This document shows, one piece after another, positions 55,182-64,000 of a DNA stretch of 64,000 nucleotides. The notes below the pieces were generated by a model. That model was not told the origin of the DNA. It did no database searches and saw nothing but the letters and a program-made list of their open reading frames with translations. Numbering within the stretch: the first letter of the stretch is position 1; the number at the start of each line of letters is the position of its first letter. Both the position numbers and the translations under genes were made by a program. The DNA comes from Rahnella woolbedingensis (GTDB taxonomy: Bacteria; Pseudomonadota; Gammaproteobacteria; Enterobacterales; Enterobacteriaceae): positions 50,220 through 114,219 of the forward strand of contig NZ_RAHH01000019.1 of NCBI RefSeq assembly GCF_003602095.1, given 5' to 3'.

Positions 55182-57050
55182 ATGAGCACTGAACATAAAC
55201 GGTCACTCCCAGCAGTAACCCTGGCCGCCATTGGTGTGGTCTATGGCGACATTGGTACCAGTCCTCTCTATACCTTAAGAGAGTGTTTTTCCGGTCATTA
55301 TGGTTTCAACGTTGAACCCAGCGTCGTTTTTGGTTTTCTTTCTCTGATTTTCTGGATGTTAATCCTCATTGTTTCGCTCAAGTACCTCACTTACGTGATG
55401 CGGGCGGACAACGCAGGCGAGGGCGGTATTCTGACGCTGATGTCTCTGGCTGGAAGAAACACCTCGGCACGTACCACCGCCGTTCTGGTCATTCTTGGCC
55501 TCATCGGGGGCAGCTTCTTCTATGGTGAAGTGGTGATCACCCCGGCTATTTCTGTTCTTTCCGCGATGGAAGGTCTGGAGATCGCAGCACCTTCACTTGA
55601 TCCCTATATAGTTCCTCTTTCTATTACTGTCCTGACGCTGCTTTTCATTATTCAAAAGCACGGTACTGGCATCGTGGGCAAATTGTTTGCGCCAGTGATG
55701 TTGCTGTGGTTCCTGACGCTGGCGGTGCTTGGCGTCAACAGCATCATGCAGAACCCTGAAGTGCTTCGCGCCATGAACCCGATGTGGGCGGTTAACTTCT
55801 TTATTGAGCATAAGTCGTTTTCTTTCCTGGCGCTCGGTGCGGTAGTTCTGTCGATTACCGGCGTGGAAGCGCTGTATGCGGATATGGGCCACTTCGGGAA
55901 ATTCCCGATCCGTCTGGCCTGGTTCACCGTGGTGCTGCCTTCTCTGGTGCTGAACTATTTCGGTCAGGGCGCATTGCTGCTGAAAAACCCCGAGTCGATT
56001 AAGAACCCGTTCTTCCTGCTGGCGCCTGACTGGGCATTAATTCCTTTACTGGTGCTGGCAACGCTGGCGACCATTATCGCGTCTCAGGCTGTTATCTCCG
56101 GCGTGTTCTCCCTGACCCGTCAGGCTGTGCGTCTGGGCTATCTGCCGCCAATGCGCATTATTCACACCTCAGAAATGGAAGCGGGCCAGATCTATATCCC
56201 TGCCATTAACTGGCTGCTGTATTTTGCGGTGGTTATTGTTATCGCCAGCTTCGAGCATTCCAGCAATCTGGCGGCGGCTTACGGTATCGCCGTGACCGGC
56301 ACAATGGTGCTGACCAGCATTCTTTCCTGCACGGTGGCACTTAAAAACTGGCACTGGAAACCGTTCCTGGTCGGACTTTTGCTGATCGGTCTGCTGTTTA
56401 TCGATATCCCGCTTTTCGCGGCGAATGCCACGAAACTGTTCTCCGGTGGCTGGTTGCCGCTGACGCTGGGTCTGTGCATGTTTATCGTCATGACTACCTG
56501 GAAAAGCGAGCGCTTCCGCCTTATGCGCCGCATGAACGAGCACGGCAATTCTCTTGAAGCAATGATCGCCTCCCTGGAGAAATCCCCGCCGGTTCGTGTT
56601 CCGGGTACAGCGGTCTATATGTCGCGCGCTATTAACGTCATTCCCTTTGCGTTACTGCATAACCTCAAGCACAACAAAGTGTTGCATGAGCGCGTGGTTT
56701 TGCTGACGTTACGTACTGAAGATGCGCCTTATGTGCATAACGTCCGGCGCGTCACCATCGAACAGCTTTCGCCGACGTTCTGGCGTGTGGTGGCGAGTTA
56801 CGGATTTAAAGAGACACCAAATGTGGAAGAAGTCTTCCACCGTTGTGGTCTGGAAGGATTGCCATGCCGGATGATGGAAACGTCGTTCTTTATGTCGCAT
56901 GAATCGCTGATCCTGACCAAGCGACCGTGGTATCTCTACTTCCGCGGTAAACTCTTTATGGCGCTCAGTCGTAACGCCTTGCGCGCACCGGATCAGTTTG
57001 AAATTCCGCCGAATCGCGTGATCGAACTCGGTACGCAGGTAGAGATTTAA
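55182..57050 (+). CDS. kup: Low-affinity potassium uptake protein Kup
   Basis: A 622-residue KUP/HAK/KT-family proton-coupled potassium transporter with 12 transmembrane helices and a cytoplasmic C-terminal domain. The [14 protein letters not shown] motif (about 19-32) lines the entry, and [14 protein letters not shown] is near 80-93. The start at 55182 ([12 protein letters not shown]) gives exactly the E. coli length; the longer upstream frame adds a non-conserved basic leader. Confidence 0.97.
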   Translation: MSTEHKRSLPAVTLAAIGVVYGDIGTSPLYTLRECFSGHYGFNVEPSVVFGFLSLIFWMLILIVSLKYLTYVMRADNAGEGGILTLMSLAGRNTSARTTAVLVILGLIGGSFFYGEVVITPAISVLSAMEGLEIAAPSLDPYIVPLSITVLTLLFIIQKHGTGIVGKLFAPVMLLWFLTLAVLGVNSIMQNPEVLRAMNPMWAVNFFIEHKSFSFLALGAVVLSITGVEALYADMGHFGKFPIRLAWFTVVLPSLVLNYFGQGALLLKNPESIKNPFFLLAPDWALIPLLVLATLATIIASQAVISGVFSLTRQAVRLGYLPPMRIIHTSEMEAGQIYIPAINWLLYFAVVIVIASFEHSSNLAAAYGIAVTGTMVLTSILSCTVALKNWHWKPFLVGLLLIGLLFIDIPLFAANATKLFSGGWLPLTLGLCMFIVMTTWKSERFRLMRRMNEHGNSLEAMIASLEKSPPVRVPGTAVYMSRAINVIPFALLHNLKHNKVLHERVVLLTLRTEDAPYVHNVRRVTIEQLSPTFWRVVASYGFKETPNVEEVFHRCGLEGLPCRMMETSFFMSHESLILTKRPWYLYFRGKLFMALSRNALRAPDQFEIPPNRVIELGTQVEI

Positions 57051-57069
57051 CGTTTGTTTCTGCCAGCCA

Positions 57070-57096
57070 CAGGGCACCTTCGGGTGCCCTGTTTTA
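57070..57096 (+). terminator. Terminator after kup
   Basis: Stem CAGGGCACC / GGTGCCCTG with TTCG tetraloop, followed by TTTTATTTC. Confidence 0.92.
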
Positions 57097-57158
57097 TTTC
57101 ATCCTCCCCTCATTAAATCGCTAAACCCAAATTTTCCGGCTGTTTGCTAATCATTCAG

Positions 57159-57249
57159 CGAAACGTTTCGACGCTGATCACAATTCCATCACAACTCCGT
57201 TGCCATGTCCGGTTAACTTTATAAACTCATCAGTGAGCGAAACGTTTCG
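57159..57249 (+). promoter_or_regulatory. rbs promoter with two RbsR operators
   Basis: Two identical palindromes CGAAACGTTTCG at 57159-57170 and 57238-57249, 79 bp apart. The second reads GCGAAACGTTTCGC, the form of the E. coli rbs operator. Between them TTGCCA (57200-57205) and TAAACT (57222-57227) 16 bp apart look like the promoter. A TGATCACA / CATCACA stretch at about 57175-57192 could be a CRP site, but is weak. Confidence 0.8.
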
Positions 57250-57264
57250 CTGTAGGAGTTCACA

Positions 57265-57684
57265 ATGAAGAAGTCACCGCTGTTAAATGCCGAAATCTCA
57301 AATGTTATTGCCCGGTTAGGTCACACCGATCAGCTGGTTATTGGCGATGCCGGACTTCCGGTGCCAGCAGCTTGCCAACGCATCGATCTGGCGCTAACCC
57401 AGGGAGTCCCCACCTTTTTACAAGTCTTAGAGGTAGTGACACATGAGATGCAGGTTGAGCGGGCTATCCTCGCCGAGGAAATCCTCACCAAAAATCCTCA
57501 ACTCCATGAAGCGTTACTCGTCCAATTGACACAACTCGAACAACACCAGGGAAACACCATTGCTTTGGATTACGTCAGTCATGAGGCATTCAAAGCGCAA
57601 AGCGAAAAAAGTCGGGCTGTGATCCGCAGCGGGGAATGTTCGCCATACGCGAACGTTATTCTGTGTGCCGGCGTAACCTTCTGA
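57265..57684 (+). CDS. rbsD: D-ribose pyranase
   Basis: A 139-residue mutarotase interconverting pyranose and furanose forms of ribose. Catalytic His20 is expected and the [14 protein letters not shown] stretch supplies it near residue 20. First gene of the operon, AGGAG upstream of the ATG. Confidence 0.96.
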   Translation: MKKSPLLNAEISNVIARLGHTDQLVIGDAGLPVPAACQRIDLALTQGVPTFLQVLEVVTHEMQVERAILAEEILTKNPQLHEALLVQLTQLEQHQGNTIALDYVSHEAFKAQSEKSRAVIRSGECSPYANVILCAGVTF

Positions 57685-57691
57685 GGCCTTT

Positions 57692-59197
57692 ATGCAACCT
57701 TTGCTGCAACTGACAGGCATTGATAAAGCCTTTCCCGGCGTAAAAGCACTTTCCGGCGCGGCGCTCAGCGTCTATCCGGGACGTGTGATGGCGCTGGTGG
57801 GAGAAAACGGCGCGGGTAAGTCCACCATGATGAAAGTGTTGACCGGCATCTATCAAAAAGATGCCGGTTCAGTCCATTTTCTGGGTAAGGAAGCGGCGTT
57901 CAATGGTCCTAAGGCTTCTCAGGAAGCCGGTATTGGCATCATCCATCAGGAACTGAACCTGATCCCCCAACTGACCATCGCTGAAAACATCTTCCTGGGC
58001 CGTGAGTTTGTGAACGGTTTTGGCCGCATCAACTGGAAAAAGATGTATGCCGAAGCCGATAAACTGCTGGCACGCCTCAATCTGCGTTACAAAAGTGATC
58101 GTCTGGTCGGTGAGTTATCGATTGGCGACCAGCAGATGGTCGAAATTGCCAAGGTGCTGAGCTTTGAGTCCAAGGTCATCATCATGGATGAACCGACGGA
58201 TGCCCTGACTGACACCGAAACCGCTTCTTTATTTAGCGTGATCCGCGAGCTGAAAGCCGCAGGCTGCGGCGTGGTCTATATCTCCCACCGCATGAAAGAA
58301 ATCTTTGAAATCTGCGATGACGTAACGGTATTTCGTGACGGGCAGTTTATCGCGGAGCGTCCGGTCAGTTCGCTGGAAGAAGACACGCTGATTGAAATGA
58401 TGGTCGGCCGTCGCCTTGAAGAACAATATCCGCGTATTAATCATCAGCGTGGTGCGCTGCGTCTGCAGGTGCGTGACGTCAGCGGGCCTGGCGTGGATAA
58501 CGTCAGCTTTGATTTGCACAGCGGTGAAATTCTGGGGATTTCCGGTTTGATGGGCGCTGGCCGTTCCGAACTGATGAAAATTCTCTACGGTGCGTTGCCG
58601 CGTAAAAGTGGCTATGTGGCGCTCGATGGCCGTGAAGTCGTGACGCGCTCGCCTCAGGACGGACTGGCAAACGGCATCGTTTACATCTCTGAAGACCGTA
58701 AGCGCGATGGTTTGGTACTCGGCATGTCCGTGAAAGAGAACATGTCGCTGACCGCGCTGCGGTATTTCAGTCACGGTGGCGGACGTCTCAAGCATGCGGA
58801 AGAACAGCAGGCCGTTGGCGACTTTATCCGCCTCTTCAATATTAAAACGCCGTCGATGATGCAGACCATTGGGCTGCTTTCCGGTGGTAATCAGCAAAAA
58901 GTGGCGATTGCCCGCGGATTAATGACGCGGCCAAAAGTCCTGATCCTCGACGAACCGACGCGTGGTGTTGACGTCGGTGCCAAAAAAGAGATTTACCAGC
59001 TTATAAACCAGTTCAAGCGCGAAGGGCTGAGCATCATTTTGGTTTCCTCAGAAATGCCGGAAGTGATCGGCATGAGTGACCGGATTTTGGTGATGCACGA
59101 AGGTCATTTAAGCGGTGAATTCCCGATAGAACAGGCTACGCAAGAAGTGTTGATGGCAGCCGCTGTCGGCAAGCAATACGGCGTGACGCAGGAGTAA
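57692..59197 (+). CDS. rbsA: Ribose ABC transporter ATP-binding protein
   Basis: A 501-residue protein with two fused ABC domains. Domain 1: Walker [10 protein letters not shown] (about 37-45), signature [13 protein letters not shown]. Domain 2: degenerate Walker [10 protein letters not shown], signature [14 protein letters not shown] (about 394-407), and Walker B VLILDEPT. Starts 7 bp after rbsD. Confidence 0.97.
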   Translation: MQPLLQLTGIDKAFPGVKALSGAALSVYPGRVMALVGENGAGKSTMMKVLTGIYQKDAGSVHFLGKEAAFNGPKASQEAGIGIIHQELNLIPQLTIAENIFLGREFVNGFGRINWKKMYAEADKLLARLNLRYKSDRLVGELSIGDQQMVEIAKVLSFESKVIIMDEPTDALTDTETASLFSVIRELKAAGCGVVYISHRMKEIFEICDDVTVFRDGQFIAERPVSSLEEDTLIEMMVGRRLEEQYPRINHQRGALRLQVRDVSGPGVDNVSFDLHSGEILGISGLMGAGRSELMKILYGALPRKSGYVALDGREVVTRSPQDGLANGIVYISEDRKRDGLVLGMSVKENMSLTALRYFSHGGGRLKHAEEQQAVGDFIRLFNIKTPSMMQTIGLLSGGNQQKVAIARGLMTRPKVLILDEPTRGVDVGAKKEIYQLINQFKREGLSIILVSSEMPEVIGMSDRILVMHEGHLSGEFPIEQATQEVLMAAAVGKQYGVTQE

Positions 59198-59203
59198 TCA
59201 GAT

Positions 59204-60175
59204 ATGAGTTCTCAGACATTGCCAGCCAAGAAGCGCTGGATCAGTAAAGAGTGGTTGTTGGAGCAAAAGTCTCTGATTGCGCTGCTGGTGTTGATTGCCG
59301 TGGTTTCTTCGATGAGCCCGAATTTCTTTACGGTCAACAACCTGTTTAACATCCTTCAGCAGACGTCGGTCAACGCCATTATGGCCGTGGGCATGACGCT
59401 GGTGATCCTCACGTCGGGCATTGATTTATCCGTCGGCTCCCTGCTGGCGCTGACCGGCGCGGTAGCCGCCTCGATTGTCGGGCTGGAAGTCAATGCATTA
59501 GTCGCAGTTGCAGGCGCGCTGGCGCTCGGTGCCGCTGTCGGCGCGGTGACCGGGATGATAGTCGCCAAAGGTAAAGTCCAGGCGTTCATCGCCACGCTGG
59601 TCATGATGTTGCTGCTGCGCGGTATCACCATGGTGTACACCAACGGCAGCCCGATCAGCACCGGTTTTAATGATGTCGCTGATGTCTTTGGCTGGTTTGG
59701 TATCGGCCGCCCGCTGGGCATCCCGACGCCGGTCTGGCTGATGGCTGTGGTGTTTATTGCGGCGTGGTACATGCTGCATCACACCCGCTTAGGACGTTAT
59801 ATCTATGCGCTGGGCGGTAACGAATCCGCGACGCGTCTGTCAGGTATCAGCGTCGATAAAGTCAAAATTATCGTCTACTCCCTGTGTGGTTTGTTAGCGG
59901 CTCTGGCCAGTATCATCGAAGTGGCGCGCTTGTCTTCTGCGCAGCCTAATGCAGGTACAGGTTATGAGCTGGATGCGATTGCCGCGGTGGTATTAGGGGG
60001 AACCAGCCTGTCCGGGGGTAAAGGACGCATTGTCGGAACGCTGATCGGGGCACTGATCCTTGGCTTCCTGAATAACGGTTTGAACTTATTAGGTGTTTCT
60101 TCCTACTACCAGATGATCGTAAAAGCAGTTGTCATCCTGCTGGCGGTTCTGGTGGATAACAAAAGCAACAAATAA
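59204..60175 (+). CDS. rbsC: Ribose ABC transporter permease
   Basis: A 323-residue membrane permease with 8-10 hydrophobic helices, including [21 protein letters not shown] (about 62-82) and the conserved [14 protein letters not shown] near 261-274. Starts 6 bp after rbsA. Confidence 0.97.
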   Translation: MSSQTLPAKKRWISKEWLLEQKSLIALLVLIAVVSSMSPNFFTVNNLFNILQQTSVNAIMAVGMTLVILTSGIDLSVGSLLALTGAVAASIVGLEVNALVAVAGALALGAAVGAVTGMIVAKGKVQAFIATLVMMLLLRGITMVYTNGSPISTGFNDVADVFGWFGIGRPLGIPTPVWLMAVVFIAAWYMLHHTRLGRYIYALGGNESATRLSGISVDKVKIIVYSLCGLLAALASIIEVARLSSAQPNAGTGYELDAIAAVVLGGTSLSGGKGRIVGTLIGALILGFLNNGLNLLGVSSYYQMIVKAVVILLAVLVDNKSNK

Positions 60176-60198
60176 CCTCTCCTACAGGACTTATGACC

Positions 60199-61089
60199 AT
60201 GAATATGAAAAAACTGGCTGTCTGGGTTTCCGCCGCAGCGATCACCGCTTCTTTCAGTGCAAACGTTCTGGCGAAAGACACCATTGCGCTGGTCGTTTCT
60301 ACGCTCAATAACCCGTTCTTCGTTTCTATGAAAGACGGCGCGCAAAAAGAAGCGGACAAACTGGGCTATAACCTGGTGGTTCTTGATTCTCAGAACAACC
60401 CGGCGAAAGAGCTGGCTAACGTGCAGGATCTCACCGTTCGCGGCACCAAGCTGATGTTGATTAACCCGACGGATTCTGACGCGGTAGGCAACGCAGTGGC
60501 GATGGCCAACCAGGCGAAAATCCCGGTGATCACCCTTGACCGTCAGGCGACCAAAGGCGTTGTCGCCAGCCACGTGGCTTCTGATAACGCCTTCGGCGGT
60601 AAAATGGCTGGTGATTACATCGCCAAGAAACTGGGCGAAAACGCTAAAGTTATCGAACTGGAAGGTATTGCCGGGACATCCGTTGCCCGTGAACGTGGTA
60701 AAGGTTTCGCTGAAGCTGCTCAAAAGCATCATTTCCAGATCCTCGCCAGCCAGCCTGCTGATTTTGACCGTACTAAAGGTCTGAACGTCATGCAGAACCT
60801 GCTGACCGCGCATCAGGATGTGCAGGCTGTTTTCGCTCAGAACGATGAAATGGCGCTGGGTGCATTGCGTGCCCTGCAGACTGCCGGTAAAACAGATGTG
60901 CTGGTGGTCGGTTTCGACGGCACCGAAGACGGTATCAAAGCGGTTAACAGCGGTAAAATGGGCGCGACCGTGGCACAACGTCCTGAACAAATCGGCGTGA
61001 TTGGTGTGCAGACCGCTGACAAGATACTGAAAGGCGAGAAAGTGCCGGCTGTTATCCCTGTTGATTTGAAACTTGTTGCTCAGCCGTAA
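60199..61089 (+). CDS. rbsB: Periplasmic ribose-binding protein
   Basis: A 296-residue binding protein. Signal peptide residues 1-25 ([14 protein letters not shown], ending NVLA), mature start [19 protein letters not shown]. Ribose-contacting residues are in DRQATKG and [15 protein letters not shown]. Also the receptor for Trg-dependent chemotaxis in E. coli. The ATG at 60199 (MNMKKL) has AGGAC with better spacing than the ATG at 60193. Confidence 0.97.
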   Translation: MNMKKLAVWVSAAAITASFSANVLAKDTIALVVSTLNNPFFVSMKDGAQKEADKLGYNLVVLDSQNNPAKELANVQDLTVRGTKLMLINPTDSDAVGNAVAMANQAKIPVITLDRQATKGVVASHVASDNAFGGKMAGDYIAKKLGENAKVIELEGIAGTSVARERGKGFAEAAQKHHFQILASQPADFDRTKGLNVMQNLLTAHQDVQAVFAQNDEMALGALRALQTAGKTDVLVVGFDGTEDGIKAVNSGKMGATVAQRPEQIGVIGVQTADKILKGEKVPAVIPVDLKLVAQP

Positions 61090-61113
61090 TACCCTCTTTA
61101 TCTACGCTGTCAC

Positions 61114-61135
61114 AGCGCCTCCCTGCGGGGGCGCT
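61114..61135 (+). other. Stem-loop between rbsB and rbsK
   Basis: AGCGCCTCC pairs with GGGGGCGCT (one G-U pair) around CTGC. Only a weak T tract follows. Likely protects the abundant rbsB message and lowers downstream rbsK/R expression. Confidence 0.6.
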
Positions 61136-61156
61136 ATTTAACTCAGGGATCTCCAA

Positions 61157-62086
61157 ATGAAGACAGGCAAACTGGTGGTACTCGGCAGCATCAACGCTGA
61201 CCACATTCTGAATATCAACCACTTCCCGCAACCGGGCGAAACGGTTATCGGTAAGCAATACACCGTTGCCTTTGGCGGTAAAGGGGCGAATCAGGCTGTT
61301 GCAGCCGGTCGAAGTGGCGCTGATATTTCTTTTATTGCCTGTGTGGGAGATGACGATATTGGCGAGCGTGTTCGCAAACAGCTGGCCAGTGACCATATTG
61401 ATACGCAACCCATTGAAGCTATCAAAGACACAACCACCGGCGTAGCGCTGATTTTCGTGAATGCGGAAGGTGAGAACGTTATTGGTATCGATGCGGGGGC
61501 GAATAAAGCCGTCACGCCGGAATATCTTGATCGCTATAAACAGCAGGTCACCGGCGCTTGTGCTTTATTAATGCAGCTGGAATCGCCGCTTGAGACGGTG
61601 ATTGCGGCGGCGAAGATTGCCAAAGACCACGACACGCAGGTTATCCTCAATCCGGCTCCGGCCTGTGAATTGCCTGATGAATTGCTGGCGCGGGTGGATA
61701 TGATCACCCCGAACGAAACCGAAGCTGAAAAGCTGACAGGAATTAAAGTCGACAGCAATGAAGATGCCGCACGCGCTGCGAAAGCGCTGCATGATAAAGG
61801 CATCACGACTGTCATCATTACCTTAGGCAGTAAAGGTGTCTGGTTAAGCCAGAACGGTGAAGGCAAATTAGTCCCAGGTTTTCGCGTGAAAGCCGTCGAT
61901 ACCATTGCGGCCGGCGATACCTTTAACGGCGCGCTGGTGACGGCGTTGCTGGAAGGTAAACCAATGGACAGTGCGGTGCGTTTTGCTCATGCCGCTGCGG
62001 CCATTGCCGTGACGCGTCCTGGTGCTCAACCTTCCGTACCGTGGCGTAAAGAAATCGACGATTTTCTTGCTCAACAGGAGGCCTGA
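61157..62086 (+). CDS. rbsK: Ribokinase
   Basis: A 309-residue PfkB-family kinase making ribose 5-phosphate. N-terminal GSINADHILNINHFPQPGET, signature 1 GGKGANQAVAAGRSG (about 38-52), and signature 2 with catalytic Asp in DTIAAGDTFNGAL (about 249-261). Stop is directly followed by the rbsR start. Confidence 0.97.
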   Translation: MKTGKLVVLGSINADHILNINHFPQPGETVIGKQYTVAFGGKGANQAVAAGRSGADISFIACVGDDDIGERVRKQLASDHIDTQPIEAIKDTTTGVALIFVNAEGENVIGIDAGANKAVTPEYLDRYKQQVTGACALLMQLESPLETVIAAAKIAKDHDTQVILNPAPACELPDELLARVDMITPNETEAEKLTGIKVDSNEDAARAAKALHDKGITTVIITLGSKGVWLSQNGEGKLVPGFRVKAVDTIAAGDTFNGALVTALLEGKPMDSAVRFAHAAAAIAVTRPGAQPSVPWRKEIDDFLAQQEA

Positions 62087-63097
62087 TTGGCCACCATGAA
62101 AGATGTCGCCCGCCTTGCGGGCGTTTCAACCTCGACTGTCTCCCATGTGATCAACAAGAATCGTTTTGTTAGTGAATCCATCGCTGACAAAGTGAATGCC
62201 GCCGTGGAACAACTCAACTACGCACCCTCCGCGTTAGCCCGCAGTCTTAAACTGAACCAGACACGCACCCTCGGCATGTTGCTGACCGCCAGCAGTAACC
62301 CTTTCTATTCAGAAGTGGTGCGTGGCGTCGAGCGCAGTTGCTATGAGCGTGGTTATAGTCTGATTTTGTGTAATACCGATAATGATGCGGAGCGTATGAA
62401 CCGTAGTCTGGAAACGTTGCTGCAAAAGCGGGTCGACGGGCTGCTTATCATGTGTACGGAAAACCACCGGCCTTCGAAGGAGGCTATCAGTCGCTATCCG
62501 TCATTGCCGATTGTGATGATGGACTGGTCACCTTTCGATGGCGCCATCGACATCATTCAGGATAACGCGCTGCTGGGCGGGGAAATGGCGACGGAATATT
62601 TAATCCGTCAGGGCTATCAACGTATTGCCTGCATTACCGGCCCCTTAGATAAAACTACCGCGCAGGAGCGTCTGAGTGGTTATCGTCAGGCCATGAATAA
62701 AGCCAGTCTGGATATTTTGCCCGGTTATGAAGTGAGTGGTGATTTTGAATTCGAAGGCGGACTGGCCGCGATGCAGGAATTGCTGGCGCTGCCGGAACCT
62801 CCGCATGCTGTTTTTGCCGGTAACGACGCGATGGCTGTGGGTGTATATCAGGCGCTCTATCAGCGTGGATTACGTGTACCTGATGATGTCGCCGTGATGG
62901 GCTACGATGACATCCAGCTGGCGCAATATATGATGCCACCGCTGACCACCATTCATCAGCCCAAAGACTCGCTGGGTGAACTTGCCATCGATGCTTTATT
63001 ACATCGGTTGCAGAACCCGGATTCCGAGCCACAGGTTTTAGTGCTCACACCGGAACTGGTCGTGCGTCAGTCCGTCGGATTATTCATCGGCAAGTAA
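62087..63097 (+). CDS. rbsR: Ribose operon repressor RbsR
   Basis: A 336-residue LacI-family repressor: N-terminal [23 protein letters not shown] (about 4-23), hinge near 50-60 ([15 protein letters not shown]), and a periplasmic-binding-protein-like core sensing ribose. The start is TTG at 62087 preceded by AGGAGG, as in E. coli. It begins immediately after the rbsK stop. Slightly longer than E. coli (330), and its 3' end overlaps the convergent yieP by 18 bp. Confidence 0.96.
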   Translation: MATMKDVARLAGVSTSTVSHVINKNRFVSESIADKVNAAVEQLNYAPSALARSLKLNQTRTLGMLLTASSNPFYSEVVRGVERSCYERGYSLILCNTDNDAERMNRSLETLLQKRVDGLLIMCTENHRPSKEAISRYPSLPIVMMDWSPFDGAIDIIQDNALLGGEMATEYLIRQGYQRIACITGPLDKTTAQERLSGYRQAMNKASLDILPGYEVSGDFEFEGGLAAMQELLALPEPPHAVFAGNDAMAVGVYQALYQRGLRVPDDVAVMGYDDIQLAQYMMPPLTTIHQPKDSLGELAIDALLHRLQNPDSEPQVLVLTPELVVRQSVGLFIGK

Positions 63098-63769
63098 CAG
63101 ACTTTGGCATTCCAGAAGAGCGGCATTGGCATCACCCGCCAGAATGGCATCTGTCAGCCGCTGGTGATGTCCCAGCTTAATCACTTCATTACCGGTAATC
63201 GCCCGGAAATAGCTCTGATACACCGAACTGAACAAATTAGAAAAAGACGTCAGGAAAGGATTCTTCCCCGCCTCATAGATAAGCTGATGAAACTGGGTAT
63301 CGACCGTTATCCAGCGTTCCCGATCAAAGCTGTTATGCAGCTGGTGCATTTCATACATATATAGAGAGAGCTGATGCTTTTGTTCCTGACTGGCACTGAG
63401 AGCTGCCAGGGCACAAGCCTGAGGTTCAAGTGCTCTGCGCAAAACAATGAAATGTGCCATCACCTGATCAAAGTTCTCACGTGTCATCCACCAGGTCAGT
63501 AATTCCTGATCGAGAAAATTCCAGCTCGATTGTGGCATCACCCGGGTACCAATCCGCGGACGGGGTAAAAGCATTCCTTTAGCTGCCAGCGTTTTTACGG
63601 CTTCACGTACGGCTGTGCGGCTGACGCCAAAAATCTCCCCTAACTCATTCTCTCCAGGAAGTATCGCGCCTTCCGGATACTCGCCAGACAAAACGCGTTG
63701 TGCAATTTTCTCTGCCAGCAGATAAGAAAGGTTACGCTGAGCCGCTTGTTGGTGGGCATTAAGTAGCAT
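63080..63769 (-). CDS. yieP: GntR/FadR-family regulator YieP
   Basis: A 229-residue regulator: winged helix ([35 protein letters not shown], about 18-64) and an all-helical FCD ligand domain (about 95-225). The [18 protein letters not shown] stretch is highly conserved in YieP. The ATG at 63769 has AGGA at normal spacing and gives the E. coli-like N-terminus; the ATG three codons upstream (63778) has it too close. Convergent with rbsR; E. coli hsrA, normally between them, is absent. Confidence 0.92.
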   Translation of the reverse strand: MLLNAHQQAAQRNLSYLLAEKIAQRVLSGEYPEGAILPGENELGEIFGVSRTAVREAVKTLAAKGMLLPRPRIGTRVMPQSSWNFLDQELLTWWMTRENFDQVMAHFIVLRRALEPQACALAALSASQEQKHQLSLYMYEMHQLHNSFDRERWITVDTQFHQLIYEAGKNPFLTSFSNLFSSVYQSYFRAITGNEVIKLGHHQRLTDAILAGDANAALLECQSLLLADE

Positions 63770-63930
63770 GTAAGGCATTCCTGAATGTTTTTCTCTTATT
63801 ATAAAGGAGAGTTTACTCCAGCCTTTGGCTTTAAACTGGCGTGTTTTTCGCTGAAATAGGTCGTTATTTCCCCATTTCGGGCAGGATTGTCTAATTAATG
63901 AACGGTCAGTAAATTATTTGAAATTAGGGG
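63770..63930. promoter_or_regulatory. Upstream region of an rRNA operon and yieP promoter
   Basis: AT-rich non-coding region. On the right, AAATTATTTGAAATT at 63911-63925 matches the rRNA P1 UP element. The left half, TTATTATAAAGGAGAG (minus strand reading TTATAATAA), could hold the yieP -10. Fis sites are expected here but I could not place them. Confidence 0.6.
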
Positions 63931-63958
63931 TTGCGGCCTTCTGAGAACTCCCTATAAT
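63931..63958 (+). promoter_or_regulatory. rRNA operon P1 promoter
   Basis: TTGCGG (63931-63936), 16-bp spacer, TATAAT (63953-63958), GC-rich discriminator GCGCC, then CCACTGACCGGGAACAACG, matching the E. coli rrn P1 core nearly base for base. The 16S gene should begin a few hundred bp beyond the window. Confidence 0.88.
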
Positions 63959-64000
63959 GCGCCTCCACTGACCGGGAACAACGACTGACAAGTCGCTCGG

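Noticed and set aside
60106..60990. 294-codon frame antisense to rbsB
   Set aside because: Entirely opposite rbsC/rbsB, with antisense-like composition and no start signal.

Overview
The window is a stretch of enterobacterial chromosome around the replication origin. Gene content, gene order and protein sequences match the dnaA-oriC-rrn region of Escherichia coli and relatives (yidA, gyrB-recF-dnaN-dnaA, rpmH-rnpA-yidD-yidC-mnmE, yieE-chrR-adeP-yieH, phoU-pstBACS, glmS-glmU, atp operon, rsmG-mnmG, oriC, mioC-asnC, viaA-ravA, kup, rbsDACBKR, yieP). Many proteins look clearly diverged from E. coli, asnA and hsrA are missing from their usual places, and several accessory loci are inserted. I infer a member of the Enterobacterales outside the Escherichia group, probably Yersiniaceae-like (Rahnella/Ewingella/Serratia relatives). 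The genus is a guess from memory of gene content, not a search result.

Layout. 1-8.2 kb: a truncated yidR, yidA, then the dnaA-dnaN-recF-gyrB operon on the minus strand. The 695-bp regulatory gap upstream of dnaA carries two consensus DnaA boxes and a dense GATC cluster. 8.2-12.1 kb, plus strand: the conserved rpmH-rnpA-yidD-yidC-mnmE ribosome/membrane-insertion/tRNA-modification cluster. 12.2-18.2 kb, minus strand: an accessory three-subunit FAD/cytochrome c dehydrogenase of the gluconate 2-dehydrogenase type plus a methyl-accepting chemotaxis protein. 18.5-22.2 kb: yieE, chrR, adeP and yieH. 22.2-23.8 kb: a probable 3-dehydroshikimate dehydratase with a divergent TetR-type regulator. 23.9-28.7 kb, minus strand: the phosphate uptake operon pstSCAB-phoU with tandem Pho boxes and an ERIC element between pstS and pstC. 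28.7-35.5 kb: an accessory locus of a MocR-type regulator, a YtcJ/NfdA-like amidohydrolase and two tandem paralogous 14-TM-type MFS transporters. 35.6-40.1 kb: rluF, glmS and glmU. 40.3-47.3 kb: the complete atpIBEFHAGDC operon. 47.9-50.5 kb: rsmG and mnmG. 50.6-50.9 kb: oriC. 50.9-54.9 kb: mioC, asnC, viaA, ravA. 55.2-63.8 kb: kup, the ribose operon with two RbsR operators, and yieP. The right edge holds the UP element and P1 promoter of an rRNA operon whose genes lie beyond the window.

Working together: most of the window is replication, ATP synthesis, cell-wall precursor and translation housekeeping. From the origin leftwards most genes (mnmG, atp, glm, pst, dnaA-gyrB) are on the minus strand, co-directional with the leftward fork; kup, rbs and the rRNA promoter on the right are co-directional with the rightward fork. 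The accessory loci (GADH-like dehydrogenase + MCP, dehydroshikimate dehydratase + TetR, MocR + amidohydrolase + two MFS) are each placed between conserved blocks and add periplasmic sugar-acid oxidation, aromatic/quinate-type catabolism and an uncharacterised amide/transport function. The last one is the best candidate for an undescribed system. No CRISPR array, insertion sequence, prophage, tRNA gene or frameshifted gene was seen.
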